A DNA stretch of 64,000 nt from an uncultured bacterium (GTDB lineage Bacteria; Bipolaricaulota; Bipolaricaulia; UBA7950; UBA9294), in contig CAIOGO010000020.1 of assembly GCA_903857865.1 (NCBI GenBank), positions 169,064 through 233,063 on the forward strand. The letters are read 5' to 3'. This document shows, piece by piece, positions 16,844-24,614 of this stretch. The position numbers and the translations under genes are program-made. The stretch's first letter is position 1, and every line of letters begins with the position of its first letter. The notes under the pieces are model-generated. The model saw nothing but the letters and a program-made list of their open reading frames with translations, searched no databases and was not told the origin of the DNA.

Positions 16844-18556
16844 TCACTCCGTCCCGCGATCGCTGCCCGCCAGGAGCGGGTAGAGATGAAGCGCGACTTC
16901 CAGCGTGAGCCGGCGCTGCGGATCGGACAACGCGTCGCCGGCGATCTCGCGAATCTTCGCCAAGCGGTATCGGAGCGTGTTGTAGTGGATGCCGAGAGCC
17001 CTGGAAGTCTGCGCGTGGTTCTGGTTCTTGGCTAGGAAGACGCGCAGCGTCTCGACCAAGTCGGCGGAGCGGCGGCGATCGTGCTCCAGAAAGGGGCCAA
17101 GGATATCCTCGCAGAAGGCTCTGAGGGTGGCGGCCGACTCGACCGTCGGCACGAATCTGAACAGTCCGAGGTCATCGAAGTGCGCTACGTGGCTTCCCTT
17201 GCCGCCCGCGAGGGCGCGGCCGATCTCGAGGCTGTGTCGCGCGTCGCCGTACGCTTGGCGGAAGCTGTCCAACGAGTCGGCCACCCGGCTGACGCCTATC
17301 GACACCGTGTGGGGAGCATTCTCCGACTCGATGCGCGCACAAAGGCGCCGCAGCGGCTCGAGGAGTTCAGCCTTGTCCTGCGCGATCTCCTTGCGGCGAA
17401 GCGGCAAAAACGCGACCAAGTGCGGACCCTTCCGCCAGAACGTCGCACCTTCGTGGAGAACGCGGATGTACCGACGCGCGAGGTGCAGACTCGACTCGAC
17501 GCTGCTTTGCTCGCTTCGCTCTTTCTGCGCGAGCAGCGTGTCCGGGGCCACATCCGGGCCGACAAACACCACGAGGAACGGCGAGACAAGGCGACTCCCC
17601 AAGCGTTCCGAAACCTGGGCGGCATTCTGGCGAGCGCTTGCCTGTTCCGAGAGCAGTCCCTCAAGGATCTCGTTCCGGAACTGCTGCTCGACCTGACTGA
17701 TGGACAGCCGCTCCATCATCTTGAGGGCCGCAACGGTTGCGCCATGCTCAATCGCCATCACGGCTCGCGACTCAATCGCCGCGGAGAGGGGACCCCAGAC
17801 GATGATGCTGCCGAGTTCCGCGGCACTCACCTCGATCGCACACACCACGTGTTCGAGCGCTTCCGTCCCCACCGCAACGCACGCCCGGCGCACGGAATGT
17901 CCCTCGATCTCGTCAAGGTATGTAGGCGCGTAGGCCGGCGCGAGATACGAGTCGCCTACGCCATCCCGCTCCGTGAGCGCCGTCTTCCATGGCGCTCCAA
18001 GATCCCCGCCGCTTCCGAGCACACGCCGGAAGCGGTCGACGATCGACACGGGGTGCCCAGCGACTTCCGCAATCACTTCCGCGATGCTCGCGTAGTCGCC
18101 GCCAACCAGGACGAGATCGAGGAGACGCCGGAGAATTCTCTCCGACTGCCGCAACTCCTCAGCCTGGAGATCGAGAATACGCGCCGTCAAGGGCTGGATG
18201 ATGTCGACGAACGAGACGCGCGGCGGAAGCTCGATCAGCGGGAAGTCCAAGCGGTCCGCATCTTCCAGCATCACGGGCGGGAGCTGTTCGAGATACGACT
18301 CCATGGTCACCGCCAGTCCGGCGAGACCCTTCTCCGCCAGACGCGGGATCAGCGTTTCCACGGCGGCTCGATCGTCGTGCAAGGGATACATCGTCGTGAC
18401 GAGCAGCTCGCCCGCGTGAACCCAATTGACGATGTCGGGGACTTCCATGACGTTGACGGAGCCGACCACATTGTCCAGCCCCCCGGATCCTGCAACCACC
18501 TTGGCTTGGCGTAGAGGCTCGGCCAGGGTCAGCGCCTCACGCAGCGTCAATCGCAC
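16844..18556 (-). CDS. PucR-family transcriptional regulator
   Basis: 570 residues. N-terminal PucR domain (about 1-125, LTLREALTLAEPLRQAKVVA...VNVMEVPDIVNWV), a middle GAF/CdaR-GGDEF-like sensory part, and a C-terminal helix-turn-helix (HTH_30) with FLAKNQNHAQTSRALGIHYN and TLRYRLAKIREI at about 505-540. PucR-type proteins are known activators of purine and ureide catabolism. GTG 18556 has GGAGG 7 nt upstream. Divergent to the GGDEF gene and in the same direction as the importer/AllFGH operon, which it most likely controls. Confidence 0.9.
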   Translation of the reverse strand: MRLTLREALTLAEPLRQAKVVAGSGGLDNVVGSVNVMEVPDIVNWVHAGELLVTTMYPLHDDRAAVETLIPRLAEKGLAGLAVTMESYLEQLPPVMLEDADRLDFPLIELPPRVSFVDIIQPLTARILDLQAEELRQSERILRRLLDLVLVGGDYASIAEVIAEVAGHPVSIVDRFRRVLGSGGDLGAPWKTALTERDGVGDSYLAPAYAPTYLDEIEGHSVRRACVAVGTEALEHVVCAIEVSAAELGSIIVWGPLSAAIESRAVMAIEHGATVAALKMMERLSISQVEQQFRNEILEGLLSEQASARQNAAQVSERLGSRLVSPFLVVFVGPDVAPDTLLAQKERSEQSSVESSLHLARRYIRVLHEGATFWRKGPHLVAFLPLRRKEIAQDKAELLEPLRRLCARIESENAPHTVSIGVSRVADSLDSFRQAYGDARHSLEIGRALAGGKGSHVAHFDDLGLFRFVPTVESAATLRAFCEDILGPFLEHDRRRSADLVETLRVFLAKNQNHAQTSRALGIHYNTLRYRLAKIREIAGDALSDPQRRLTLEVALHLYPLLAGSDRGTE

Positions 18557-18752
18557 GATCGTCCTCCTGTCTAGAAGGCCAAGCCAGCTCCTCGGTCTCT
18601 ATCATGGCACAAGTTCCCGCTTCGCGTGCAACCCAACCGCGAAGCGCGACCGGGCGCGCCCAGTCCTTCTCGGCACTGCGCACGGCCCCGATCCAGTGCC
18701 ATCAGCATGGCGTGGCCCGCCCCGCCAGCTGATCGCCACCACGCCCGCGGTG

Positions 18753-18783
18753 TTGGCTTGCGTCGCCGGAGAAGGGCTAGACT
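18753..18783 (+). promoter_or_regulatory. Promoter-like block of a GGDEF gene, shared with 29272-29301
   Basis: TTGGCT (18753-18758), 19-nt spacer, TAGACT (18778-18783). The stretch from 18761 onward (CGTCGCCGGAG..GGGCTAGACTA) recurs almost unchanged before the MASE1-HD-GYP gene at 29279-29302, and similarity continues for about 60 nt to the ribosome binding sites. Confidence 0.5.
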
Positions 18784-18818
18784 AGGTCAGGAAGTGGACG
18801 GTTCACCGGGGGCGGGTC

Positions 18819-20543
18819 ATGGGCAGCGGAAGACAGAGTGGAGTTGGCGACCGAGATGAGCCACGAAGTCTGCGCGAACGAGTCGATCAACTAGAGCAGC
18901 TCAACGCGCAGCTCAAGGATTCCGAAGAGAGGCTTCAGATCCTGTTCGAGCGTGCTCCCGACGGCTACTACCTCAGCGACCTCAAGGGAACATTCGTGGA
19001 TGGCAACGCGGCTGCCGAGAGGATCACCGGCTACAAGAAGGGGGAGCTGATTGGCAAGAGCTTCCTCAAGTTGAAGCTCCTGTCGACGAGGGACGTGCTG
19101 AGAGCCGCCTCTCTCCTAGCGAGGAACGTGCTGGGACGTTCGACAGGCCCCGACGAGTTCACCCTGGCTCGCAAGAATGGAACTCCAGTTCCGGTCGAGA
19201 TACAAACCCACCCAGTGAGAATCGGCAATCGGCGCTTGGTTCTTGGCATCGCGCGGGACATCACCGAGCGCAAGCGCGTGGAACATCAGCTCAGGGAGCG
19301 CATGAAGGAACTGCAGGCATTCTACAGTCTGGCCGAGATCGCGGAGAAGGTAGATATCTCTCTGGACGAGCTGTGTCAGGAACTGACGGACATCCTACCG
19401 AGGAGCTGGCAATACGAGGACATCGCCTGCGCCAAGATTGTGGTCGGGGACCGTGAGTTCCGCACGGACAACTTCGCAGAGTCCCCGTGGAGGCAATCCG
19501 CGCCAGTCAGGGTGAGAGGTGTCGCCATAGGGGCGATCCATGTCGGCTACCTTGACGAGAGACCAGAAGAGGACGAAGGCCCATTCCTGAAGGGAGAGAG
19601 GCGACTCATCGATGCCCTTGCCGAGCGACTAGGACGTATCACTGAGCGCAAGCGGACGGAGCAGGCGCTACACGCGAGCGAGGAACGGTACCACACGCTG
19701 TTTGACGAAACCAGCGACGGGATAGCCCTGGCGGAGGCAGATACAGGTACGATCTTGGACTGCAACGCCGCGTTGTGCCGGATGGTGGAACGCGACAAGA
19801 CGGAACTACTGGGTCAGCCGCAGTCCATCCTCCATCCTCCACAAGATTGGGCCGGCGGGAAGACTCCGACCTTCCAGCAGCACCGCGCAGGCGATGCCGG
19901 CCGACCTCTTCAAGAGACCCTCATTTCGAAGAGCGGCAAGATGGTCCCGGTGGAGATCCGAGCCGCCCGTGTTGAGTTAGAAGGCCGCACCTGTCTGCTA
20001 GGTGTGTTCCGCAACGTCAGCGAACGCAAGCAGTTCGAGGAAGAGCTCGCCCGCATGGCGCGGCACGACCCCCTCACCGGGACTCTCAACTGCTACGCCC
20101 TTCAAGAGCTGCTGGAACGCGAAGCCAGTCGATCAGAACGATACGCCCATCCCATCAGCTTCTTGATGATCGACGTCAACCGGTTCAAGGAGATCAACGA
20201 TCGGTTCGGCCATGCCATGGGGGACAAGGTGCTCCAGGCGATAGCGACAGTCATTCAGCACAACATCCGCGACGCAGACATCCTAGTCCGCTATGGAGGC
20301 GACGAGTTCCTGGTCATTCTCCCGGAGACCAACGGCGAAACCGACGTTGTCAAGGGCCGCATCCTGGCAGAGGTCGCCCGGAGGAACGCAGCGAACCCCC
20401 TCCTGGAGTTCCCCGTGACTCTGGCCATCGGCAGCGCTCACTGGAGTCCAGGGAGCGGCCAAACGATGGAGCAGGTCCTTGCCGAGACTGACAGGCTGAT
20501 GTACGAGGACAAGAGGAAGAGCCTACCGGCCCCTGCCGCGTAG
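18819..20543 (+). CDS. PAS-GAF-PAS diguanylate cyclase (GGDEF)
   Basis: 574 residues, no membrane segment, so probably cytoplasmic. A short N-terminal coiled region, PAS domain (about 35-150, ends with RDITERKR), a GAF-like domain (about 160-275), a second PAS (about 285-405, ends with RNVSERKQ) and a GGDEF domain (about 410-570). The active-site motif is YGGDEFL; RDAD five residues upstream fits the inhibitory RxxD site, so the enzyme should be active and product-inhibited. ATG 18819 follows a weak GGGGGCGGG. Makes c-di-GMP in response to an unknown signal. Confidence 0.9.
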   Translation: MGSGRQSGVGDRDEPRSLRERVDQLEQLNAQLKDSEERLQILFERAPDGYYLSDLKGTFVDGNAAAERITGYKKGELIGKSFLKLKLLSTRDVLRAASLLARNVLGRSTGPDEFTLARKNGTPVPVEIQTHPVRIGNRRLVLGIARDITERKRVEHQLRERMKELQAFYSLAEIAEKVDISLDELCQELTDILPRSWQYEDIACAKIVVGDREFRTDNFAESPWRQSAPVRVRGVAIGAIHVGYLDERPEEDEGPFLKGERRLIDALAERLGRITERKRTEQALHASEERYHTLFDETSDGIALAEADTGTILDCNAALCRMVERDKTELLGQPQSILHPPQDWAGGKTPTFQQHRAGDAGRPLQETLISKSGKMVPVEIRAARVELEGRTCLLGVFRNVSERKQFEEELARMARHDPLTGTLNCYALQELLEREASRSERYAHPISFLMIDVNRFKEINDRFGHAMGDKVLQAIATVIQHNIRDADILVRYGGDEFLVILPETNGETDVVKGRILAEVARRNAANPLLEFPVTLAIGSAHWSPGSGQTMEQVLAETDRLMYEDKRKSLPAPAA

Positions 20544-20623
20544 TCTGTACAGACAGGACGTCGATGCGTGAAGGGTTGCACCACACTCGATTCGCGTGGC
20601 AATCGGCGAACGCGCGTAGCGAA

Positions 20624-20728
20624 CTCTCACGCCAAGAGCGCAGAGGACGAAAGGTAAGGAACGTTCTGTATTCTCTGTTCCCCGTCTTAGCGATCTTGAC
20701 GCGCTTTGCGTGATGCGGCGGTCAACGC
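20624..20728. repeat. Dispersed inverted 'CGCCAAGAGCGCA' / 'CTTGGCGATCTTG' repeat
   Basis: CTCTCACGCCAAGAGCGCA at 20624-20642 and a degenerate opposite arm TTAGCGATCTTGACGCGCTT at 20687-20706. The same two arms recur at 35092-35130 and 35246-35278, and the second arm at 21664-21713. Intergenic between convergent genes. Confidence 0.5.
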
Positions 20729-20775
20729 GCTCTGAAGGCTCGCCCGGTGGCTCTCGTCTTGCAGAAGGTCGTGTC

Positions 20776-21129
20776 CTATTGAACGTAGCCGACGCAAAGG
20801 GCAATGGCCGCAGAAACGTCGTCCACCTCGCCTTGTGTCACGGAGCCAAGCAGCTTGAGGAATCTGTCTTCCGACACCGATTTCACTTGCAGTGCATCTG
20901 CGCTTGATGCTTTGCCCAATCCATTGGCCTTTGAGGCGCCAAGCCTTGTGTGCCACGGGAACCGCTGGTAGCGATCTTGCCACTCAGTCACAGGAACAAT
21001 GATGCGGAGAGCGAGTCGACCAATCGAATCGTCTTGGACGACCAGCGCCGGGCGAACCTTCTGGATCTCATTGCCGACAGATGGGTCAAAGCTGACCAGC
21101 CAGACTTCTCCCCTACGGGGCTTTCTCAT
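20776..21129 (-). CDS. MazF/PemK-family toxin
   Basis: 117 residues. The N-terminal RRGEVWLVSFDPSVGNEI followed by KVRPALVVQDD is the family hallmark; TRLGASKANGLGKASSADA and the C-terminal helix also fit. MazF toxins are sequence-specific mRNA endoribonucleases held inactive by a co-expressed antitoxin. Start ATG 21129 lies inside the upstream antitoxin gene (17-nt overlap), the usual coupled arrangement. Flanked on both sides by dispersed repeats, consistent with a mobile origin. Confidence 0.85.
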   Translation of the reverse strand: MRKPRRGEVWLVSFDPSVGNEIQKVRPALVVQDDSIGRLALRIIVPVTEWQDRYQRFPWHTRLGASKANGLGKASSADALQVKSVSEDRFLKLLGSVTQGEVDDVSAAIALCVGYVQ

Positions 21130-21358
21130 ACAGGTCGTGTTCGCCGAAAGCCTCAAAAGCAGTGAGCGCTCTGTCCGAGGAATAGACTTCGCTCGCCTCT
21201 TCGCAGATCTCCCTGAGAATGCGCTGACGGTCCGCCACGCTCAACTTCATTAGATCTCGCGCCGAATACGGCGGAACGTGGCTCGGCCCAACCGTACCCA
21301 GTTCATCGGATGACACATTCCCTCCCGCACGTACCTGCTGGCCGTGCCTGATCTTCAT
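21113..21358 (-). CDS. Antitoxin of the MazF-type pair
   Basis: 81 residues; identified mainly by position directly upstream of, and overlapping, the toxin gene. The C-terminal half (SVADRQRILREICEEASEVY ... EHDLYEKAP) is an acidic helical segment of the kind that wraps a MazF dimer; no classic AbrB or RHH N-terminus is evident. GGAGG with 6-nt spacing precedes ATG 21358. The frame is open further upstream into repeat sequence, which I do not regard as coding. Confidence 0.7.
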   Translation of the reverse strand: MKIRHGQQVRAGGNVSSDELGTVGPSHVPPYSARDLMKLSVADRQRILREICEEASEVYSSDRALTAFEAFGEHDLYEKAP

Positions 21359-21376
21359 GGTGCGCCTCCATAAAGG

Positions 21377-21382
21377 AGTATA
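21377..21382 (-). promoter_or_regulatory. -10 box of the toxin-antitoxin operon
   Basis: TATACT on the minus strand 18 nt upstream of the antitoxin start, with the ribosome binding site in between. No good -35 box; it lies about 30 nt from the edge of the palindromic element at 21409. Confidence 0.4.
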
Positions 21383-21408
21383 CACATCGACAGCGGGGCG
21401 TATCACGC

Positions 21409-21656
21409 TGTAGCGTCGCACCTTGTGTGCGACGTTGACGTGCGACAGTCGCGAATCTGGAACAACCCGAACGTCGGAGGCCAGCTTGCGGCATCGCTGA
21501 ACCGCCGCAAGCCCTAGCTCTCGGCACCAACGAACGCCGGGAGCCCTGTCTGCCCAACATCTGCGACAGGCAGACAAGCTTGCGGCATCGCTGAACCGCC
21601 GCAAGCCCTAGCTCTCGGCACCAACGAACGCCGGGAGCCAAGCTCCCGACGCTACA
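21409..21656. repeat. Palindromic element with TGTAGCGTCG...CGACGCTACA ends, long copy
   Basis: Begins TGTAGCGTCG and ends CGACGCTACA like the 84-bp element at 35137-35220, and shares its first 28 nt with few changes (the two hairpin arms covary: GCACC/GTGTGC here). The interior holds a 63-nt direct repeat (21483-21545 and 21577-21639), each with a GCTTGCGGC/GCCGCAAGC stem. Its right end forms CGGGAGC-CAA-GCTCCCG. No transposase is encoded. Confidence 0.7.
21483..21639. repeat. 63-nt direct repeat, two copies with a 94-nt period
   Basis: Copies at 21483-21545 and 21577-21639 look identical; both carry a 9-bp hairpin GCTTGCGGC/GCCGCAAGC. They form the interior of the palindromic element. Confidence 0.85.
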
Positions 21657-21663
21657 CCCTGGT

Positions 21664-21713
21664 CCTCTTGGCGATCTTGGCGTCCTTTGCGTGATGCGGG
21701 CGGTCACCGCCCG
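21664..21713. repeat. Dispersed CTTGGCGATCTTGGCG repeat
   Basis: CTCTTGGCGATCTTGGCG followed by TCCTTTGCGTGATGCGG; also found at 20687-20728 and 35246-35278. It follows the end of the palindromic element by 7 nt, as at 35246 (25 nt). Confidence 0.6.
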
Positions 21714-21723
21714 ACTGCCGACC

Positions 21724-22995
21724 TCACCCTTCGACGTCGAGGGCCGAGCGGAGTCTCTTGTCTTCGACCACCGTGTCGCTGAGGCGGACGCTGTCGGCGC
21801 CGAGGTAGGCGGCGAACTCGGCGACGCAGGTTCGTAGGGCGTCGCGTATCGCGGCGTTCGGGCGCACGCCCTTCTCCCACCACCAGCCGGAGAGCGTCAA
21901 GACGCGCCTCTTCTTGTCGAAGACGGGCTCGACGCGCGCGATGAATCGGTCGCCGTAGAGGACGGGGAGAACGTAGTAGCCGTACGCACGCTTCTCTTTC
22001 GGTTTGTAGATCTCCCAGCAGTAGTCGAAGTCGAAGACCTGGCGCAGGAGCTCGCGGTCCCAGGTGAGGTTGTCGAGCGGCGCGATGAAGGTGGCCGAGG
22101 CCGTGGCGGCCGGCGCCTTCGAAGGCTCGCCGGCAGCTTCGAGGGTCGGGAGGTCGACGGCTCGAACGAAGAACAAGCGCTTCGGAACACCGTCCACGGC
22201 GACAGGGACGACGTCTCCGCGCTCGGCGAGCCGCGTCAGCACGGCCGCGCGTGCCGCCGTGCCCTTCACTCCCATGATCGCCCACCAGTACTCGGGGGCG
22301 CCACTCGCCGGAGCGAGCCCAAGGCTGCCGATGCGCCGCACGACGTGCCAGTCTTGGTAGTCCTCATCCGCCGGGTGTGGGTCGGGGGCCTCGAGGATCT
22401 CTCGAGGCAGAATCCGCTCGGCGAGGTCAAAGTAGCGGATGCTGCGGGCGCGGTGATGCACGAGGACGATCCCCATGGCCGACAGAATCTCGAGCGAGGC
22501 TCCGACGAGCCGCTTCTTTCGCCCCCACCACCAATCGACCGTGGCGTCGTGCTCGATGTCGCGCGACGAGAGCGGGCCACGCTTTCGGATCTCCTCCAGC
22601 ACGAACGGGGCGAGCTTCATCTCCGGGGTCTCCGGCTTTCCGTGCTGCTTGACCATGAGCGCTCGGTGCCGCGCGAACGACGGCCAGTGCGCGCTTTGGA
22701 CGATGGCCGCCATCTTGTCCCATCCGACGTACAAGCGCCGCTCGTTGTACATCAGCTTCTCGAGGAGCGATGGGCGATAGCCGGCAACTCGCGACTGGAG
22801 GACAAGATCGGGGTTCCGCCCGACGATGTCGATCGGGTCGAACTGGATGCAGCCGATATGGCGGAAGAGATCCATGACACCGTCCGCCCCATCGAGGCGA
22901 CGAGGCGGAGACAGCCGCTGATGCGCGAGCAGGAACCGCCTCGCGTGCGAGGGATCCAAGACGACTTTCGGGACAGGAAGATGATTCTTTGCCAT
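21724..22995 (-). CDS. AlkX/YcaQ-type DNA glycosylase (winged-helix HTH_42 family)
   Basis: 423 residues. Three winged-helix-like regions in the N-terminal 250 residues, then a beta-rich C-terminal part (FIAPLDNLTWDRELLRQVFD ... YGYYVLPVLYGDRFIARVEP). The segment GCIQFDPIDIV near residue 50 fits the catalytic Q-x-D motif of the AlkX (YcaQ) branch of the AlkZ-like glycosylases, which unhook DNA interstrand crosslinks. ATG 22995 is chosen because conservation begins there; no good ribosome binding site, and an in-frame ATG at 23043 is an alternative. Stand-alone gene. Confidence 0.8.
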   Translation of the reverse strand: MAKNHLPVPKVVLDPSHARRFLLAHQRLSPPRRLDGADGVMDLFRHIGCIQFDPIDIVGRNPDLVLQSRVAGYRPSLLEKLMYNERRLYVGWDKMAAIVQSAHWPSFARHRALMVKQHGKPETPEMKLAPFVLEEIRKRGPLSSRDIEHDATVDWWWGRKKRLVGASLEILSAMGIVLVHHRARSIRYFDLAERILPREILEAPDPHPADEDYQDWHVVRRIGSLGLAPASGAPEYWWAIMGVKGTAARAAVLTRLAERGDVVPVAVDGVPKRLFFVRAVDLPTLEAAGEPSKAPAATASATFIAPLDNLTWDRELLRQVFDFDYCWEIYKPKEKRAYGYYVLPVLYGDRFIARVEPVFDKKRRVLTLSGWWWEKGVRPNAAIRDALRTCVAEFAAYLGADSVRLSDTVVEDKRLRSALDVEG

Positions 22996-23484
22996 GACGG
23001 ATCCATTCCAGCCAGACCGCTGGGAGGATAACGAGGCCGACATCGCCGATCCACCGAACGTGAATCGGCCCTTCTCCGCTGATCGTCCTTGCTCGGGTCC
23101 CACTACGGAAGCACGCCCTCTTGGACAATGCGCGAACTCGCTCCGCGCACCGTCAGCGCCCCGCGTTCCCGACAGTGGCGACAACCTCAGGACGCAGCCG
23201 CCGCGATTGCCGGAGGGGACCGTAGCGCTCCCGTCGTCTCGAAGCGGCCGGCTGTAGCGACGTGCGTCCAGGTCTGCCGCCCCGCGCACACCGCACGGGC
23301 TCCCATCAGGCTGCCGAACTGAGCGAGCCCACACGCACACCATCACCCAGCCGCACAGTCGCGTCGGCTACTGGCCTGCCTGACGCATTGGTCGCCGCTG
23401 CTCGATGTGCGTTAGGCTAGCTCCAGAGGCGGACCGAACGGTGGGGCGGATCCATCATCGTTCGGCCAGACAGAGGGAGGGACC
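22996..23484. other. Gene-free intergenic stretch
   Basis: About 490 nt between the divergent glycosylase and GGDEF genes. I see no protein pattern; a promoter-like pair at 23388-23418 is the only feature. Confidence 0.45.
23388..23418 (+). promoter_or_regulatory. Promoter-like pair of the two-CW GGDEF gene
   Basis: TTGGTC (23388-23393), 19-nt spacer, TAGGCT (23413-23418). Same geometry as the pairs before the genes at 18819 and 29343. Confidence 0.4.
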
Positions 23485-24471
23485 ATGAACAGCGCCAGCC
23501 GGGATCTAGAGTGCGAGCCCATCCTGAAGCGGATCCGGGAGGAGATCCTACCCCTCTTCGAAAGCGCCGTCGTAGACGATCGTGTCGTCTTTCAGAACCC
23601 CCATCTCGTGCGCTGCTGGGAGCAGCTGAGCTGCGACCGGAAGCATTGCCCCGCCTTTCAGAAGAACCCCGTCCGGTGTTGGCAGGTTGTGGGCACGTAC
23701 TGCGGCGGCAAGGTCCAGGGGCAGTTTGTCGAGAAGTACGCGACGTGCAGGGCTTGCCCCACGTTTGTGGCGGCGTGCCCTACGCTTGTGGAGGAGTTGG
23801 GCGAACACCTCAACAACATGCTGTTCCTGCTGAGGGCTGAGAAGCGGCGCGCGCAGGAGGCCATGCGAAGATCAGAGCACCTGAACAAGGAGCTGACGTC
23901 GGCCCTTGAGAATCTGGACGCCCGCAATCGGGAGATCCAGGAGATCATGACAACCGACAGACTGACCGGCCTATACAACCGCAACTACCTATTCACGATG
24001 CTCGAGGATGAGTTCGCTCGCGCGGCCAGGCGGAGCGAGTACACGTTCTGTCTCCTGATGATCGATATCGATGACTTCAAGAGCGTCAACGACACGTTTG
24101 GACACAGCAACGGAGACAGGATGCTGTCGCGCTTCGGGATCGTGCTTGGGGAGGGCATCCGCAAGTTCGACCGCGCCTTCCGATACGGCGGCGAGGAATT
24201 CGTCGTGGTCCTTCCGGATACCGAACTGGCCGTTGCCCGCCTGGTTGCAGAGAGAATTCGATATGCATTTGAGAAGGAAACCTTCGTCTTTGTCGCGGCG
24301 GGCAAGGACAAGTCGGCAGACGTGTCACGTACGCTCAGCATCGGTGCTGTGACCCCATCGCCCGAAGTCACGGCGGAGCTCCTCCTAGCGCAGGCCGACG
24401 AAGCCATGTATGCCGCAAAGACCCAGGGAAAGAACAGGGTTGTGATGTTTGGTGGCTTGCGCAACGCGTAA
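23485..24471 (+). CDS. Diguanylate cyclase with N-terminal two-CW cysteine domain
   Basis: 328 residues. The N-terminal ~110 residues hold a Cys-rich module: CWEQLSCDRKHCPAF, then CWQVVGTYC, then CRACPTFVAACP, the pattern of two-CW domains, probably a metal or redox sensor. A coiled coil (about 115-155) leads to a GGDEF domain (about 155-325) with YGGEEFV at the active site and RKFD at the inhibitory-site position, so an active, product-inhibited enzyme is expected. AGGGAGGG precedes ATG 23485. Cytoplasmic. The tail-to-tail neighbour is an HD-GYP phosphodiesterase gene. Confidence 0.88.
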   Translation: MNSASRDLECEPILKRIREEILPLFESAVVDDRVVFQNPHLVRCWEQLSCDRKHCPAFQKNPVRCWQVVGTYCGGKVQGQFVEKYATCRACPTFVAACPTLVEELGEHLNNMLFLLRAEKRRAQEAMRRSEHLNKELTSALENLDARNREIQEIMTTDRLTGLYNRNYLFTMLEDEFARAARRSEYTFCLLMIDIDDFKSVNDTFGHSNGDRMLSRFGIVLGEGIRKFDRAFRYGGEEFVVVLPDTELAVARLVAERIRYAFEKETFVFVAAGKDKSADVSRTLSIGAVTPSPEVTAELLLAQADEAMYAAKTQGKNRVVMFGGLRNA

Positions 24472-24614
24472 CACTCTGAACCGCCCCGCGTTGCACGTAG
24501 ACTCGATTGCGTGGAATTGGGGACGGTCCCATTCCGTAGCGACGATGGAGGGCGCAGTTGGCGGCGTGTCTGTTTTCACGTGCGGCAACGGAATAGCGGT
24601 AGCAGAGCCTGCGT

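Larger units (their letters stand above)
21359..21723. other. Intergenic repeat-rich stretch
   Basis: About 365 nt between the antitoxin and the glycosylase gene. It consists almost wholly of the palindromic element 21409-21656 and a copy of the CTTGGCGATCTTGGCG repeat at 21664-21713. No gene. Confidence 0.6.

Noticed and set aside
17081-18514. Long plus-strand open frame
   Set aside because: Mirror of the PucR-type gene; the minus-strand product has clear PucR and HTH_30 domains.
20785-20805. GACGCAAAGGGC resembling a piece of a GEMM riboswitch
   Set aside because: The rest of the aptamer is absent and the position is inside the toxin gene.
21359-21707. N-terminal extension of the antitoxin and related minus-strand frames
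   Set aside because: They read through the palindromic element and its direct repeat; a good ribosome binding site supports the start at 21358.
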